Assembly: GCF_051014685.1 (NCBI RefSeq)
Contig: NW_027478907.1
Location: 1 to 64,000, forward strand
From: Ptiloglossa arizonensis
Lineage: Eukaryota > Arthropoda > Insecta > Hymenoptera > Colletidae
Reading direction: 5' to 3'
DNA length: 64,000 bases
Translations under genes and position numbers: made by a program
Notes under the pieces: generated by a model
Database searches by the model: none
Told to the model about the DNA's origin: nothing
The model's input: only the letters and a program-made list of their open reading frames with translations
Shown here: piece by piece, positions 25,570 through 39,666 of the stretch
Layout: every line of letters starts with the position of its first letter
Numbering within the stretch: the first letter of the stretch is position 1

Positions 25570-27535
25570 TCAATCCGTTCGCGAGATATGGCCGTTTGGA
25601 TGTAAGAAACGCTTGAGGAACTCAAAATTTTCGCAGTTCTGATGCTCGAAACGAATAACTAGAACGGCCTAGGGGAAAACTACACATACCGTTGTAATCG
25701 GGCGAGTCTCTACTTTCAGATGCAACAGAAATTTTGCGGATTGGTCAATCCGTTCGCTCGATATGGCAGTTTGGAGGTAAGAAACGCTTGAGAAACTCAA
25801 AATTTTCGCAGTTCTGATGCTAGAAACGAATGACTAGAACGGCCTAGGGGAGAAGTACGCATACCGTTGTAATCGGGCGAGTTTCTACTTTCAAATGCAA
25901 CAGAAATTATGCGGATTGGTCAATCCGTTCGCGAGATATCGCCGTTTGGATGTAAGAAACGCTTGAGAAACTCAAAATTTTCGCAGTTCTGATGCTCGAA
26001 ACGAATAACTAGAACTGCCTAGGGGAAAAGTGCGCATACCGTTGTAATCGGGCGAGTTTCTACTTTCAGAAGCAACAGAAATTTTGCGGATTGGTCAATC
26101 CGTTCGCGAGATATGGCAGTTTGGAGGTAAGAAACGCTTGAGAAACTCAAAATTTTCGAAGTTCTGATGCTCGAAACGAATGACTAGAACGGCCTAGGGG
26201 AGAAGTACGCATACCGTTGTAATCGGGCGAGTTTCTACTTTCAGAGGCAACAGAAATTATGCGGATTGGTCAATCCGTTCGCGAGATATGGCAGTTTGGA
26301 GGTAAGAAACGCTTGAGGAACTCAAAATTTTCGCAGTTCTGATGCTCGATACGAATAACTAGAACGGCATAGGGGAAAACTACACCTACCGTTGTAATCG
26401 GGCGAGTTTCTACTTTCAGATGCAACAGAAATTTTGCGGATTGGTCAATCCGTTCGCGAGATATGGCAGTTTGGAGGTAAGAAACGCTTGAGAAACTCAA
26501 AATTTTCGCAGTTCTGATGCTCGAAACGAATGACTAGAACGGCCTAGGGGAGAAGTACGCATACCGTTGTAATCGGGCGAGTTTCTACTTTCAGATGCAA
26601 CAGAAATTTTGCGGATTGATCAATCCGTTCGCGAGATATGGCCGTTTGGATGTAAGAAACGCTTGAGGAACTCAAAATTTTCGCAGTTCTGATGCTCGAA
26701 ACGAATAACTAGAACGGCCTAGGGGAAAACTACACATACCGTTGTAATCGGGCGAGTCTCTACTTTCAGATGCAACAGAAATTTTGCGGATTGGTCAATC
26801 CGTTCGCTCGATATGGCAGTTTGGAGGTAAGAAACGCTTGAGAAACTCAAAATTTTCGCAGTTCTGATGCTCGAAACGAATGACTAGAACGGCCTAGGGG
26901 AGAAGTACGCATACCGTTGTAATCGGGCGAGTTTCTACTTTCAAATGCAACAGAAATTATGCGGATTGGTCACTCCGTTCGCGAGATATCGCCGTTTGGA
27001 TGTAAGAAACGCTTGAGAAACTCAAAATTTTCGCAGTTCTGATGCTCGAAACGAATAACTAGAACTGCCTAGGGGAAAAGTGCGCATACCGTTGTAATCG
27101 GGCGAGTTTCTACTTTCAGAAGCAACAGAAATTTTGCGGATTGGTCAATCCGTTCGCGAGATATGGCAGTTTGGAGGTAAGAAACGCTTGAGAAACTCAA
27201 AATTTTCGCAGTTCTGATGCTCGAAACGAATGACTAGAACGGCCTAGGGGAGAAGTACGCATACCGTTGTAATCGGGCGAGTTTCTACTTTCAGATGCAA
27301 CAGAAATTATGCGGATTGGTCAATCCGTTCGCGAGATATGGCAGTTTGGAGGTAAGAAACGCTTGAGGAACTCAAAATTTTCGCAGTTCTGATGCTCGAA
27401 ACGAATAACTAGAACGGCATAGGGGAAAACTACACCTACCGTTGTAATCGGGCGAGTTTCTACTTTCAGATGCAACAGAAATTTTGCGGATTGGTCTATC
27501 CGTTCGCGAGATATGGCAGTTTGGAGGTAAGAAAC
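25570..27535. repeat. Six-monomer duplication, 1,050-bp period
   Basis: 25,570-26,485 matches 26,620-27,535 at an offset of 1,050 bp (6x175). Shared marks are CGAGTCTCTAC, ATATCGCCGTTTGG and GAACGGCATAGG. I noticed about six differences: TAGAAACG/TCGAAACG, CAATCC/CACTCC, TTCGAAG/TTCGCAG, AGAGGC/AGATGC, TCGATACG/TCGAAACG and GGTCAATC/GGTCTATC. It is therefore older or less homogenised than the two larger duplications to its right. Confidence 0.8.
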
Positions 27536-30500
27536 CCTTGAGAAACTAAAAATTTTCGCAGTTCTGATGCTCGAAACGAATAACTAGAACCGCCTAGGGG
27601 AAAAGTGCACATACCGTTGTAATCGGGCGAGTTTCTACTTTCAAATGCAACAGAAATTTTGCGGATTGATCAATCCGTTCGCGAGATATGGCAGTTTGGA
27701 GATAAGAAACGCTTTAGATTCTCAAAATTTTCGCAGTTCTGATGCTCGAAACGAATGACTAGAACGGCCTAGGGGAGAAGTACGCATACCGTTGTAATCG
27801 GGCGAGTTTCTACTTTCAGATGCAACAGAAATTTTGCGGATTGATCAATCCGTTCGCGAGATATGGCAGTTTGGACATAAGAAACGCTTGAGAAACTCAA
27901 AATTTTCGCAGTTCTGATGCTCTAAACGAATGACTAGAACGGCCTAGGGGAAAACTACACATACCGTTGTAATCGGGCGAGCTTCTACTTTCAGAAGCAA
28001 CAGAAATTTTGCGGATTGGTCAGTCCGTTCGCGAGATATGGCAGTTTGGAGGTAAGAAACGCTTGAGGAACTAAAAATTTTCGCAGTTCTGATGCTAGAA
28101 ACGAATGACTAGAACGGCGTAGGGGAGAAGTGCGCATACCTTTGTAATCGGGCGAGTTTCTACTTTCAGAAGCAACAGAAATTTTGCGGATTGGTCAATC
28201 CGTTCGCGAGATATGGCAGTTTGGAGGTAAGAAAGGCTTGAGAAGCTCAAAATTTTCGCAGTTCTGATGCTCGAAACGAATGACTAGAACGGCCTAGGGG
28301 AGAAGTACGCATACCGTTGTAATCGGGCGAGTTTCTACTTTCAGATGCAACAGAAATTATGCGGATTGGTCAATCCGTTCGCGAGATATGGCAGTTTGGA
28401 GGTAAGAAAAGCTTGAGGAACTCAAAATTTTCGCAGTTCTGATGCTCGAAACGAATAACTAGAACGGCCTAGGGGAAAACTACACCTACCGTTGTAATCG
28501 TGCGAGTTTCTACTTTCAGATGCAACAGAAATTTTGCGGATTGGTCAATCCGTTCGCGAGATATGGCAGTTTGGAGGTAAGAAACCCTTGAGAAACTAAG
28601 AATTTTCGCAGTTCTGATGCTCGAAACGAACAACTAGAACCGCCTAGGGGAAAAGTGCACATACCGTTGTAATCGGGCGAGTTTCTACTTTCAAATGCAA
28701 CAGAAATTTTGCGGATTGGTCAATCCGTTCGCGAGATATGGCTGTTTGGAGGTAAGAAACGCTTGAGATACTCAAAATTTTCGCAGTACTGATACTCTAA
28801 ACGAATAACTGGAACGGCCTAGGGGAAAACTGCACATACCGTTGTAATCGGGCGAGTTTCTACTTTCAAATGCAACAGAAATTTTGCGGATTGGTCAATC
28901 CGTTCGCGAGATGTGGCAGTTTGGAAGTAAGAAACGCTTGAGAAACTCAAAATTTTCGCAGTTCTGGTGCTCGAAACGAATAACTAGAACGGCCTAGGGG
29001 AAAAGTACGCATACCGATGTAATCGGGCGAGTTTCTACTTTCATATGCAACAGAAATTTTGCGGATTGGTCGATCCGTTCGCGAGATATGGCAGTTTGGA
29101 AGTAAGAAACGCTTGAGAAACTCAAAATTTTCGCAGTTCTGATGCTAGAAACGAATGACTAGAACGGCCTAGGGGAGAAGTACGCATACCGTTGTAATCG
29201 GGCGAGTTTCTACTTTCAGATGCAACAGAAATTTTGCGGATTGATCAATCCGTTCGCGAGATATGGCCGTTTGGATGTAAGAAACGCTTGAGGAACTCAA
29301 AATTTTCGCAGTTCTGATGCTCGAAACGAATAACTAGAACGGCCTAGGGGAAAACTACACATACCGTTGTAATCGGGCGAGTCTCTACTTTCAGATGCAA
29401 CAGAAATTTTGCGGATTGGTCAATCCGTTCGCTCGATATGGCAGTTTGGAGGTAAGAAACGCTTGAGAAACTCAAAATTTTCGCAGTTCTGATGCTCGAA
29501 ACGAATGACTAGAACGGCCTAGGGGAGAAGTACGCATACCGTTGTAATCGGGCGAGTTTCTACTTTCAAATGCAACAGAAATTATGCGGATTGGTCACTC
29601 CGTTCGCGAGATATCGCCGTTTGGATGTAAGAAACGCTTGAGAAACTCAAAATTTTCGCAGTTCTGATGCTCGAAACGAATAACTAGAACTGCCTAGGGG
29701 AAAAGTGCGCATACCGTTGTAATCGGGCGAGTTTCTACTTTCAGAAGCAACAGAAATTTTGCGGATTGGTCAATCCGTTCGCGAGATATGGCAGTTTGGA
29801 GGTAAGAAACGCTTGAGAAACTCAAAATTTTCGCAGTTCTGATGCTCGAAACGAATGACTAGAACGGCCTAGGGGAGAAGTACGCATACCGTTGTAATCG
29901 GGCGAGTTTCTACTTTCAGATGCAACAGAAATTATGCGGATTGGTCAATCCGTTCGCGAGATATGGCAGTTTGGAGGTAAGAAACGCTTGAGGAACTCAA
30001 AATTTTCGCAGTTCTGATGCTCGAAACGAATAACTAGAACGGCATAGGGGAAAACTACACCTACCGTTGTAATCGGGCGAGTTTCTACTTTCAGATGCAA
30101 CAGAAATTTTGCGGATTGGTCTATCCGTTCGCGAGATATGGCAGTTTGGAGGTAAGAAACCCTTGAGAAACTAAAAATTTTCGCAGTTCTGATGCTCGAA
30201 ACGAATAACTAGAACCGCCTAGGGGAAAAGTGCACATACCGTTGTAATCGGGCGAGTTTCTACTTTCAAATGCAACAGAAATTTTGCGGATTGATCAATC
30301 CGTTCGCGAGATATGGCAGTTTGGAGATAAGAAACGCTTTAGATTCTCAAAATTTTCGCAGTTCTGATGCTCGAAACGAATGACTAGAACGGCCTAGGGG
30401 AGAAGTACGCATACCGTTGTAATCGGGCGAGTTTCTACTTTCAGATGCAACAGAAATTTTGCGGATTGATCAATCCGTTCGCGAGATATGGCAGTTTGGA

Positions 30501-31806
30501 CATAAGAAACGCTTGAGAAACTCAAAATTTTCGCAGTTCTGATGCTCTAAACGAATGACTAGAACGGCCTAGGGGAAAACTACACATACCGTTGTAATCG
30601 GGCGAGCTTCTACTTTCAGAAGCAACAGAAATTTTGCGGATTGGTCAGTCCGTTCGCGAGATATGGCAGTTTGGAGGTAAGAAACGCTTGAGGAACTAAA
30701 AATTTTCGCAGTTCTGATGCTAGAAACGAATGACTAGAACGGCGTAGGGGAGAAGTGCGCATACCTTTGTAATCGGGCGAGTTTCTACTTTCAGAAGCAA
30801 CAGAAATTTTGCGGATTGGTCAATCCGTTCGCGAGATATGGCAGTTTGGAGGTAAGAAAGGCTTGAGAAGCTCAAAATTTTCGCAGTTCTGATGCTCGAA
30901 ACGAATGACTAGAACGGCCTAGGGGAGAAGTACGCATACCGTTGTAATCGGGCGAGTTTCTACTTTCAGATGCAACAGAAATTATGCGGATTGGTCAATC
31001 CGTTCGCGAGATATGGCAGTTTGGAGGTAAGAAAAGCTTGAGGAACTCAAAATTTTCGCAGTTCTGATGCTCGAAACGAATAACTAGAACGGCCTAGGGG
31101 AAAACTACACCTACCGTTGTAATCGTGCGAGTTTCTACTTTCAGATGCAACAGAAATTTTGCGGATTGGTCAATCCGTTCGCGAGATATGGCAGTTTGGA
31201 GGTAAGAAACCCTTGAGAAACTAAGAATTTTCGCAGTTCTGATGCTCGAAACGAACAACTAGAACCGCCTAGGGGAAAAGTGCACATACCGTTGTAATCG
31301 GGCGAGTTTCTACTTTCAAATGCAACAGAAATTTTGCGGATTGGTCAATCCGTTCGCGAGATATGGCTGTTTGGAGGTAAGAAACGCTTGAGATACTCAA
31401 AATTTTCGCAGTACTGATACTCTAAACGAATAACTGGAACGGCCTAGGGGAAAACTGCACATACCGTTGTAATCGGGCGAGTTTCTACTTTCAAATGCAA
31501 CAGAAATTTTGCGGATTGGTCAATCCGTTCGCGAGATGTGGCAGTTTGGAAGTAAGAAACGCTTGAGAAACTCAAAATTTTCGCAGTTCTGGTGCTCGAA
31601 ACGAATAACTAGAACGGCCTAGGGGAAAAGTACGCATACCGATGTAATCGGGCGAGTTTCTACTTTCATATGCAACAGAAATTTTGCGGATTGGTCGATC
31701 CGTTCGCGAGATATGGCAGTTTGGAAGTAAGAAACGCTTGAGAAACTCAAAATTTTCGCAGTTCTGATGCTAGAAACGAATGACTAGAACGGCCTAGGGG
31801 AGAAGT
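26523..31806. repeat. Fifteen-monomer tandem duplication, 2,625-bp period
   Basis: 26,523-29,181 and 29,148-31,806 align at an offset of 2,625 bp (15x175). Rare marks recur at this offset: GGTCACTCCG (26,971 and 29,596), GGCGTAGGGG (about 28,117 and 30,742) and AATCGTGCGAG (TGCGA at 28,501 and 31,126), as well as ACTAAGAATT. I noticed no differences inside. The left limit is set by CTCGAA versus CTAGAA at 26,522/29,147. The right limit is AGAAGTACG versus AGAAGTGCG at 29,182/31,807. Confidence 0.9.
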
Positions 31807-34800
31807 GCGCATACCTTTGTAATCGGGCGAGTTTCTACTTTCAGAAGCAACAGAAATTTTGCGGATTGGTCAATCCGTTCGCGAGATATGGCAGTTTGGA
31901 GGTAAGAAACGCTTGAGAAACTCAAAATTTTCGCAGTTCTGTTGCTCGAATCGAATGACTAGAACGGCCTAGGGGAGAAGTACGCATACCGTTGTAATCG
32001 GGCGAGTTTCTACTTTCAGATGCAACAGAAATTTTGCGGATTGATCAATCCGTTCGCGAGATATGGCAGTTTGGAGATAAGAAACGCTTGAGAAACTCAA
32101 AATTTTCGCAGTTCTGATGCTCTAAACGAATGACTAGAACGGCCTAGGGGAAAACTACACATACCGTTGTAATCGGGCGAGCTTCTACTTTCAGAAGCAA
32201 CAGAAATTTTGCGGATTGGTCAGTCCGTTCGCGAGATATGGCAGTTTGGAGGTAAGAAACGCTTGAGGAACTAAAAATTTTCGCAGTTCTGATGCTCGAA
32301 ACGAATGACAAGAACGGCCTAGGGGAGAAGTACGCATACCGTTGTAATCGGGCGAGTTTCTACTTTCAGATGCAACAGAAATTTTGCGGATTGGTCAATC
32401 CGTTCGCGAGATATGGCTGTTTGGAGGTAAGAAACGCTTGAGAAACTCAAAATTTTCGCAGTACTGATACTCTAAACGAATAACTGGAACGGCCTAGGGG
32501 AAAACTGCACATACCGTTGTAATCGGGCGAGTTTCTACTTTCAAATGCAACAGAAATTTTGCGGATTGGTCGATCCGTTCGCGAGATATGGCAGTTTGGA
32601 AGTAAGAAACGCTTGAGAAACTAAAAATTTTCGCAGTTCTGATGCTAGAAACGAATGACTATAACGGCCTAGGGGAGAAGTGCGCATACCTTTGTAATCG
32701 GGCGAGTTTCTACTTTCAGAAGCAACAGAAATTTTGCGGATTGGTCAATCCGTTCGCGAGATATGGCAGTTTGGAGGTAAGAAACGCTTGAGAAACTCAA
32801 AATTTTCGCAGTTCTGTTGCTCGAAACGAATGACTAGAACGGCCTAGGGGAGAAGTACGCATACCGTTGTAATCGGGCGAGTTTCTACTTTCAGATGCAA
32901 CAGAAATTTTGCGGATTGGTCAATCCGTTCGCGAGATATGGCTGTTTGGAGGTAAGAAACGCTTGAGAAACTCAAAATTTTCGCAGTTCTGGTGCTCGAA
33001 ACGAATAACTAGAACGGCCTAGGGGAAAAGTACGCATACCGATGTAATCGGGCGAGTTTCTACTTTCATATGCAACAGAAATTTTGCGGATTGGTCGATC
33101 CGTTCGCGAGATATGGCAGTTTGGAAGTAAGAAACGCTTGAGAAACTCAAAATTTTCGCAGTTCTGATGCTAGAAACGAATGACTAGAACGGCCTAGGGG
33201 AGAAGTACGCATACCGTTGTAATCGGGCGAGTTTCTACTTTCAGATGCAACAGAAATTTTGCGGATTGATCAATCCGTTCGCGAGATATGGCCGTTTGGA
33301 TGTAAGAAACGCTTGAGGAACTCAAAATTTTCGCAGTTCTGATGCTCGAAACGAATAACTAGAACGGCCTAGGGGAAAACTACACATACCGTTGTAATCG
33401 GGCGAGTCTCTACTTTCAGATGCAACAGAAATTTTGCGGATTGGTCAATCCGTTCGCTCGATATGGCAGTTTGGAGGTAAGAAACGCTTGAGAAACTCAA
33501 AATTTTCGCAGTTCTGATGCTCGAAACGAATGACTAGAACGGCCTAGGGGAGAAGTACGCATACCGTTGTAATCGGGCGAGTTTCTACTTTCAAATGCAA
33601 CAGAAATTATGCGGATTGGTCACTCCGTTCGCGAGATATCGCCGTTTGGATGTAAGAAACGCTTGAGAAACTCAAAATTTTCGCAGTTCTGATGCTCGAA
33701 ACGAATAACTAGAACTGCCTAGGGGAAAAGTGCGCATACCGTTGTAATCGGGCGAGTTTCTACTTTCAGAAGCAACAGAAATTTTGCGGATTGGTCAATC
33801 CGTTCGCGAGATATGGCAGTTTGGAGGTAAGAAACGCTTGAGAAACTCAAAATTTTCGCAGTTCTGATGCTCGAAACGAATGACTAGAACGGCCTAGGGG
33901 AGAAGTACGCATACCGTTGTAATCGGGCGAGTTTCTACTTTCAGATGCAACAGAAATTATGCGGATTGGTCAATCCGTTCGCGAGATATGGCAGTTTGGA
34001 GGTAAGAAACGCTTGAGGAACTCAAAATTTTCGCAGTTCTGATGCTCGAAACGAATAACTAGAACGGCATAGGGGAAAACTACACCTACCGTTGTAATCG
34101 GGCGAGTTTCTACTTTCAGATGCAACAGAAATTTTGCGGATTGGTCTATCCGTTCGCGAGATATGGCAGTTTGGAGGTAAGAAACCCTTGAGAAACTAAA
34201 AATTTTCGCAGTTCTGATGCTCGAAACGAATAACTAGAACCGCCTAGGGGAAAAGTGCACATACCGTTGTAATCGGGCGAGTTTCTACTTTCAAATGCAA
34301 CAGAAATTTTGCGGATTGATCAATCCGTTCGCGAGATATGGCAGTTTGGAGATAAGAAACGCTTTAGATTCTCAAAATTTTCGCAGTTCTGATGCTCGAA
34401 ACGAATGACTAGAACGGCCTAGGGGAGAAGTACGCATACCGTTGTAATCGGGCGAGTTTCTACTTTCAGATGCAACAGAAATTTTGCGGATTGATCAATC
34501 CGTTCGCGAGATATGGCAGTTTGGACATAAGAAACGCTTGAGAAACTCAAAATTTTCGCAGTTCTGATGCTCTAAACGAATGACTAGAACGGCCTAGGGG
34601 AAAACTACACATACCGTTGTAATCGGGCGAGCTTCTACTTTCAGAAGCAACAGAAATTTTGCGGATTGGTCAGTCCGTTCGCGAGATATGGCAGTTTGGA
34701 GGTAAGAAACGCTTGAGGAACTAAAAATTTTCGCAGTTCTGATGCTAGAAACGAATGACTAGAACGGCGTAGGGGAGAAGTGCGCATACCTTTGTAATCG

Positions 34801-36943
34801 GGCGAGTTTCTACTTTCAGAAGCAACAGAAATTTTGCGGATTGGTCAATCCGTTCGCGAGATATGGCAGTTTGGAGGTAAGAAAGGCTTGAGAAGCTCAA
34901 AATTTTCGCAGTTCTGATGCTCGAAACGAATGACTAGAACGGCCTAGGGGAGAAGTACGCATACCGTTGTAATCGGGCGAGTTTCTACTTTCAGATGCAA
35001 CAGAAATTATGCGGATTGGTCAATCCGTTCGCGAGATATGGCAGTTTGGAGGTAAGAAAAGCTTGAGGAACTCAAAATTTTCGCAGTTCTGATGCTCGAA
35101 ACGAATAACTAGAACGGCCTAGGGGAAAACTACACCTACCGTTGTAATCGTGCGAGTTTCTACTTTCAGATGCAACAGAAATTTTGCGGATTGGTCAATC
35201 CGTTCGCGAGATATGGCAGTTTGGAGGTAAGAAACCCTTGAGAAACTAAGAATTTTCGCAGTTCTGATGCTCGAAACGAACAACTAGAACCGCCTAGGGG
35301 AAAAGTGCACATACCGTTGTAATCGGGCGAGTTTCTACTTTCAAATGCAACAGAAATTTTGCGGATTGGTCAATCCGTTCGCGAGATATGGCTGTTTGGA
35401 GGTAAGAAACGCTTGAGATACTCAAAATTTTCGCAGTACTGATACTCTAAACGAATAACTGGAACGGCCTAGGGGAAAACTGCACATACCGTTGTAATCG
35501 GGCGAGTTTCTACTTTCAAATGCAACAGAAATTTTGCGGATTGGTCAATCCGTTCGCGAGATGTGGCAGTTTGGAAGTAAGAAACGCTTGAGAAACTCAA
35601 AATTTTCGCAGTTCTGGTGCTCGAAACGAATAACTAGAACGGCCTAGGGGAAAAGTACGCATACCGATGTAATCGGGCGAGTTTCTACTTTCATATGCAA
35701 CAGAAATTTTGCGGATTGGTCGATCCGTTCGCGAGATATGGCAGTTTGGAAGTAAGAAACGCTTGAGAAACTCAAAATTTTCGCAGTTCTGATGCTAGAA
35801 ACGAATGACTAGAACGGCCTAGGGGAGAAGTGCGCATACCTTTGTAATCGGGCGAGTTTCTACTTTCAGAAGCAACAGAAATTTTGCGGATTGGTCAATC
35901 CGTTCGCGAGATATGGCAGTTTGGAGGTAAGAAACGCTTGAGAAACTCAAAATTTTCGCAGTTCTGTTGCTCGAATCGAATGACTAGAACGGCCTAGGGG
36001 AGAAGTACGCATACCGTTGTAATCGGGCGAGTTTCTACTTTCAGATGCAACAGAAATTTTGCGGATTGATCAATCCGTTCGCGAGATATGGCAGTTTGGA
36101 GATAAGAAACGCTTGAGAAACTCAAAATTTTCGCAGTTCTGATGCTCTAAACGAATGACTAGAACGGCCTAGGGGAAAACTACACATACCGTTGTAATCG
36201 GGCGAGCTTCTACTTTCAGAAGCAACAGAAATTTTGCGGATTGGTCAGTCCGTTCGCGAGATATGGCAGTTTGGAGGTAAGAAACGCTTGAGGAACTAAA
36301 AATTTTCGCAGTTCTGATGCTCGAAACGAATGACAAGAACGGCCTAGGGGAGAAGTACGCATACCGTTGTAATCGGGCGAGTTTCTACTTTCAGATGCAA
36401 CAGAAATTTTGCGGATTGGTCAATCCGTTCGCGAGATATGGCTGTTTGGAGGTAAGAAACGCTTGAGAAACTCAAAATTTTCGCAGTACTGATACTCTAA
36501 ACGAATAACTGGAACGGCCTAGGGGAAAACTGCACATACCGTTGTAATCGGGCGAGTTTCTACTTTCAAATGCAACAGAAATTTTGCGGATTGGTCGATC
36601 CGTTCGCGAGATATGGCAGTTTGGAAGTAAGAAACGCTTGAGAAACTAAAAATTTTCGCAGTTCTGATGCTAGAAACGAATGACTATAACGGCCTAGGGG
36701 AGAAGTGCGCATACCTTTGTAATCGGGCGAGTTTCTACTTTCAGAAGCAACAGAAATTTTGCGGATTGGTCAATCCGTTCGCGAGATATGGCAGTTTGGA
36801 GGTAAGAAACGCTTGAGAAACTCAAAATTTTCGCAGTTCTGTTGCTCGAAACGAATGACTAGAACGGCCTAGGGGAGAAGTACGCATACCGTTGTAATCG
36901 GGCGAGTTTCTACTTTCAGATGCAACAGAAATTTTGCGGATTG
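28926..36943. repeat. Twenty-three-monomer tandem duplication, 4,025-bp period
   Basis: 28,926-32,918 and 32,951-36,943 align at an offset of 4,025 bp (23x175). The rare marks of the 2,625-bp block recur once more (GGTCACTCCG at 33,621; GGCGTAGGGG at about 34,767; TGCGAG at 35,151). Further marks also repeat: GTTGCTCGAATCG at 31,941 and 35,966, and GACTATAACGG. I saw no differences in the lines compared. The limits are GGAAGTAAG versus GGAGGTAAG on the left, and GGATTGGTC versus GGATTGATC on the right. The second copy thus contains an entire 15-monomer unit plus eight more, so the two duplications are nested. Confidence 0.9.
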
Positions 36944-38560
36944 ATCAATCCGTTCGCGAGATATGGCAGTTTGGACATAAGAAACGCTTGAGAAACTCAA
37001 AATTTTCGCAGTTCTGATGCTCTAAACGAATGACTAGAACGGCCTAGGGGAAAACTACACATACCGTTGTAATCGGGCGAGCTTCTACTTTCAGAAGCAA
37101 CAGAAATTTTGCGGATTGGTCAGTCCATTCGCGAGATATGGCAGTTTGGAGGTAAGAAACGCTTGAGGAACTAAAAATTTTCGCAGTTCTGATGCTCGAA
37201 ACGAATAACTAGAACCGCCTAGGGGAAAAGTGTACATACCGTTGTAATCGGGCGAGTTTCTACTTTCAAATGCAACAGAAATTTTACGGATTGATCAATC
37301 CGTTCGCGAGATATGGCAGTTTGGAGATAAGAAACGGTTTAGAAACTCAAAATTTTCGCAGTTCTGATGCTCGAAACGAATAACTAGAACGGCCTAGGGG
37401 AAAACTACACTTACCATTGTAATCGGGCGAGTTTCTACTTTCATATGCAATAGAAATTTTGCGGATTGGTCAATCCGTTCGCTCGATATGGCAGTTTGGA
37501 GGTAAGAAACGCTCGAGAAACTCAAAATTTTCGCAGTTCTGATGCTCGAAACGAATAACTAGAACCGCCTAGGGGAAAAGTGGGCATACCGTTGTAATCC
37601 GGCGAGTTTCTACTTTCAGATGCAACAGAAATTTTGCGGATTGATCAATCCGTTCGCGAGATATGGCACTTTGGAGATAAGAAACGCTTGAGAAACTCAA
37701 AATTTTCGCAGTTCTGATGCTCGAAACGAATAACTGGAACGGCCTAGGGGAAAACTACACATACCGTTGTAATCGGGCGAGTTTCTACTTTCAAATGCAA
37801 CAGAAATTTTGCGGATTGGTCGATCCGTTCGCGAGATATGGCAGTTTGGAAGTAAGAAACGCTTGAGAAACTAAAAATTTTCGCAGTTCTGATGCTAGAA
37901 ACGAATGACTATAACGGCCTAGGGGAGAAGTGCGCATACCTTTGTAATCGGGCGAGTTTCTACTTTCAGAAGCAGCAGAAATTTTGCGGATTGGTCAATC
38001 CGTTCGCGAGATATGGCAGTTTGGAGGTAAGAAACGCTTGAGAAACTCAAAATTTTCGCAGTTCTGTTGCTCGAAACGAATGACTAGAACGGCCTAGGGG
38101 AGAAGTACGCATACCGTTGTAATCGGGCGAGTTTCTACTTTCAGATGCAACAGAAATTTTGCGGATTGATCAATCCGTTCGCGAGATATGGCAGTTTGGA
38201 CATAAGAAACGCTTGAGAAACTCAAAATTTTCGCAGTTCTGATGCTCTAAACGAATGACTAGAACGGCCTAGGGGAAAACTACACATACCGTTGTAATCG
38301 GGCGAGCTTCTACTTTCAGAAGCAACAGAAATTTTGCGGATTGGTCAGTCCATTCGCGAGATATGGCAGTTTGGAGGTAAGAAACGCTTGAGGAACTAAA
38401 AATTTTCGCAGTTCTGATGCTCGAAACGAATAACTAGAACCGCCTAGGGGAAAAGTGCACATACCGTTGTAATCGGGCGAGTTTCTACTTTCAAATGCAA
38501 CAGAAATTTTACGGATTGATCAATCCGTTCGCGAGATATGGCAGTTTGGAGATAAGAAAC
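36532..38560. repeat. Seven-monomer duplication, 1,225-bp period
   Basis: 36,532-37,335 matches 37,757-38,560 at 1,225 bp (7x175). The linked mark is GGTCAGTCCATTCGCG at 37,121 and 38,346 (first base of CAGTCC). Differences noticed are AGCAACAG/AGCAGCAG and GTGTACAT/GTGCACAT. The match ends at CGGTTTAG versus CGCTTGAG. Confidence 0.75.
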
Positions 38561-39307
38561 GCTTGAGAAACTCAAAATTTTCGCAGTTCTGATGCTCTAA
38601 ACGAATGACTAGAACGGCCTAGGGCAAAACTACACATACCGTTGTAATCGGGCGAGCTTCTACTTTCAGAAGCAACAGAAATTTTTCGGATTGGTCAATC
38701 CGTTCGCGAGATATGCCAGTTTGGAGGTAAGAAACGCTTGAGAAACTAAAAATTTTCGCAGTTCTGATGCTCGAAACGAATAACTAGAACCGCCTAGGGG
38801 AAAAGTGCACATACCGTTGTAATCGGGCGAGTTTCTACTTTCAAATGCAACAGAAATTTTACGGATTGATCAATCCGTTCGCGAGATATGGCAGTTTGGA
38901 GATAAGAAACGCTTTAGAAACTCAAAATTTTCGCAGTTCTGATGCTCGAAACGAATAACTAGAACGGCCTAGGGGAAAACTACACTTACCATTGTAATCG
39001 GGCGAGTTTCTACTTTCATATGCAATAGAAATTTTGCGGATTGGTCAATCCGTTCGCTCGATATGGCAGTTTGGAGGTAAGAAACGCTCGAGAAACTCAA
39101 AATTTTCGCAGTTCTGATGCTCGAAACGAATAACTAGAACCGCCTAGGGGAAAAGTGGGCATACCGTTGTAATCCGGCGAGTTTCTACTTTCAGATGCAA
39201 CAGAAATTTTGCGGATTGATCAATCCGTTCGCGAGATATGGCACTTTGGAGATAAGAAACGCTTGAGAAACTCAAAATTTTCGCAGTTCTGATGCTCGAA
39301 ACGAATG
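37186..39307. repeat. Nine-monomer duplication, 1,575-bp period
   Basis: 37,186-37,732 matches 38,761-39,307 at 1,575 bp (9x175). It includes the CACTTACCATTG with CATATGCAATAG monomer, its CTCGAG (37,512 and 39,087), and the following GTGGGCATACC with GGCACTTTGG monomer. Minor differences are GTGTACAT/GTGCACAT and CGGTTTAG/CGCTTTAG. It overlaps the seven-monomer duplication, so the two exchanges share sequence. Confidence 0.75.
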
Positions 39308-39666
39308 ACAAGAACGGCCTAGGGGAGAAGTACGCATACCGTTGTAATCGGGCGAGTTTCTACTTTCAGATGCAACAGAAATTTTGCGGATTGGTCAATC
39401 CGTTCGCGAGATATGGCTGTTTGGAGGTAAGAAACGCTTGAGAAACTCAAAATTTTCGCAGTACTGATACTCTAAACGAATAACTGGAACGGCCTAGGGG
39501 AAAACTACACATACCGTTGTAATCGGGCGAGTTTCTACTTTCAGATGCAACAGAAATTTTGCGGATTGGTCAATCCGTTCGCGAGATGTGGCAGTTTGGA
39601 GGTAAGAAACGCTTGAGAAACTCAAAATTTTCGCAGTTCTGATGCTCGAAACGAATAACTAGAATC

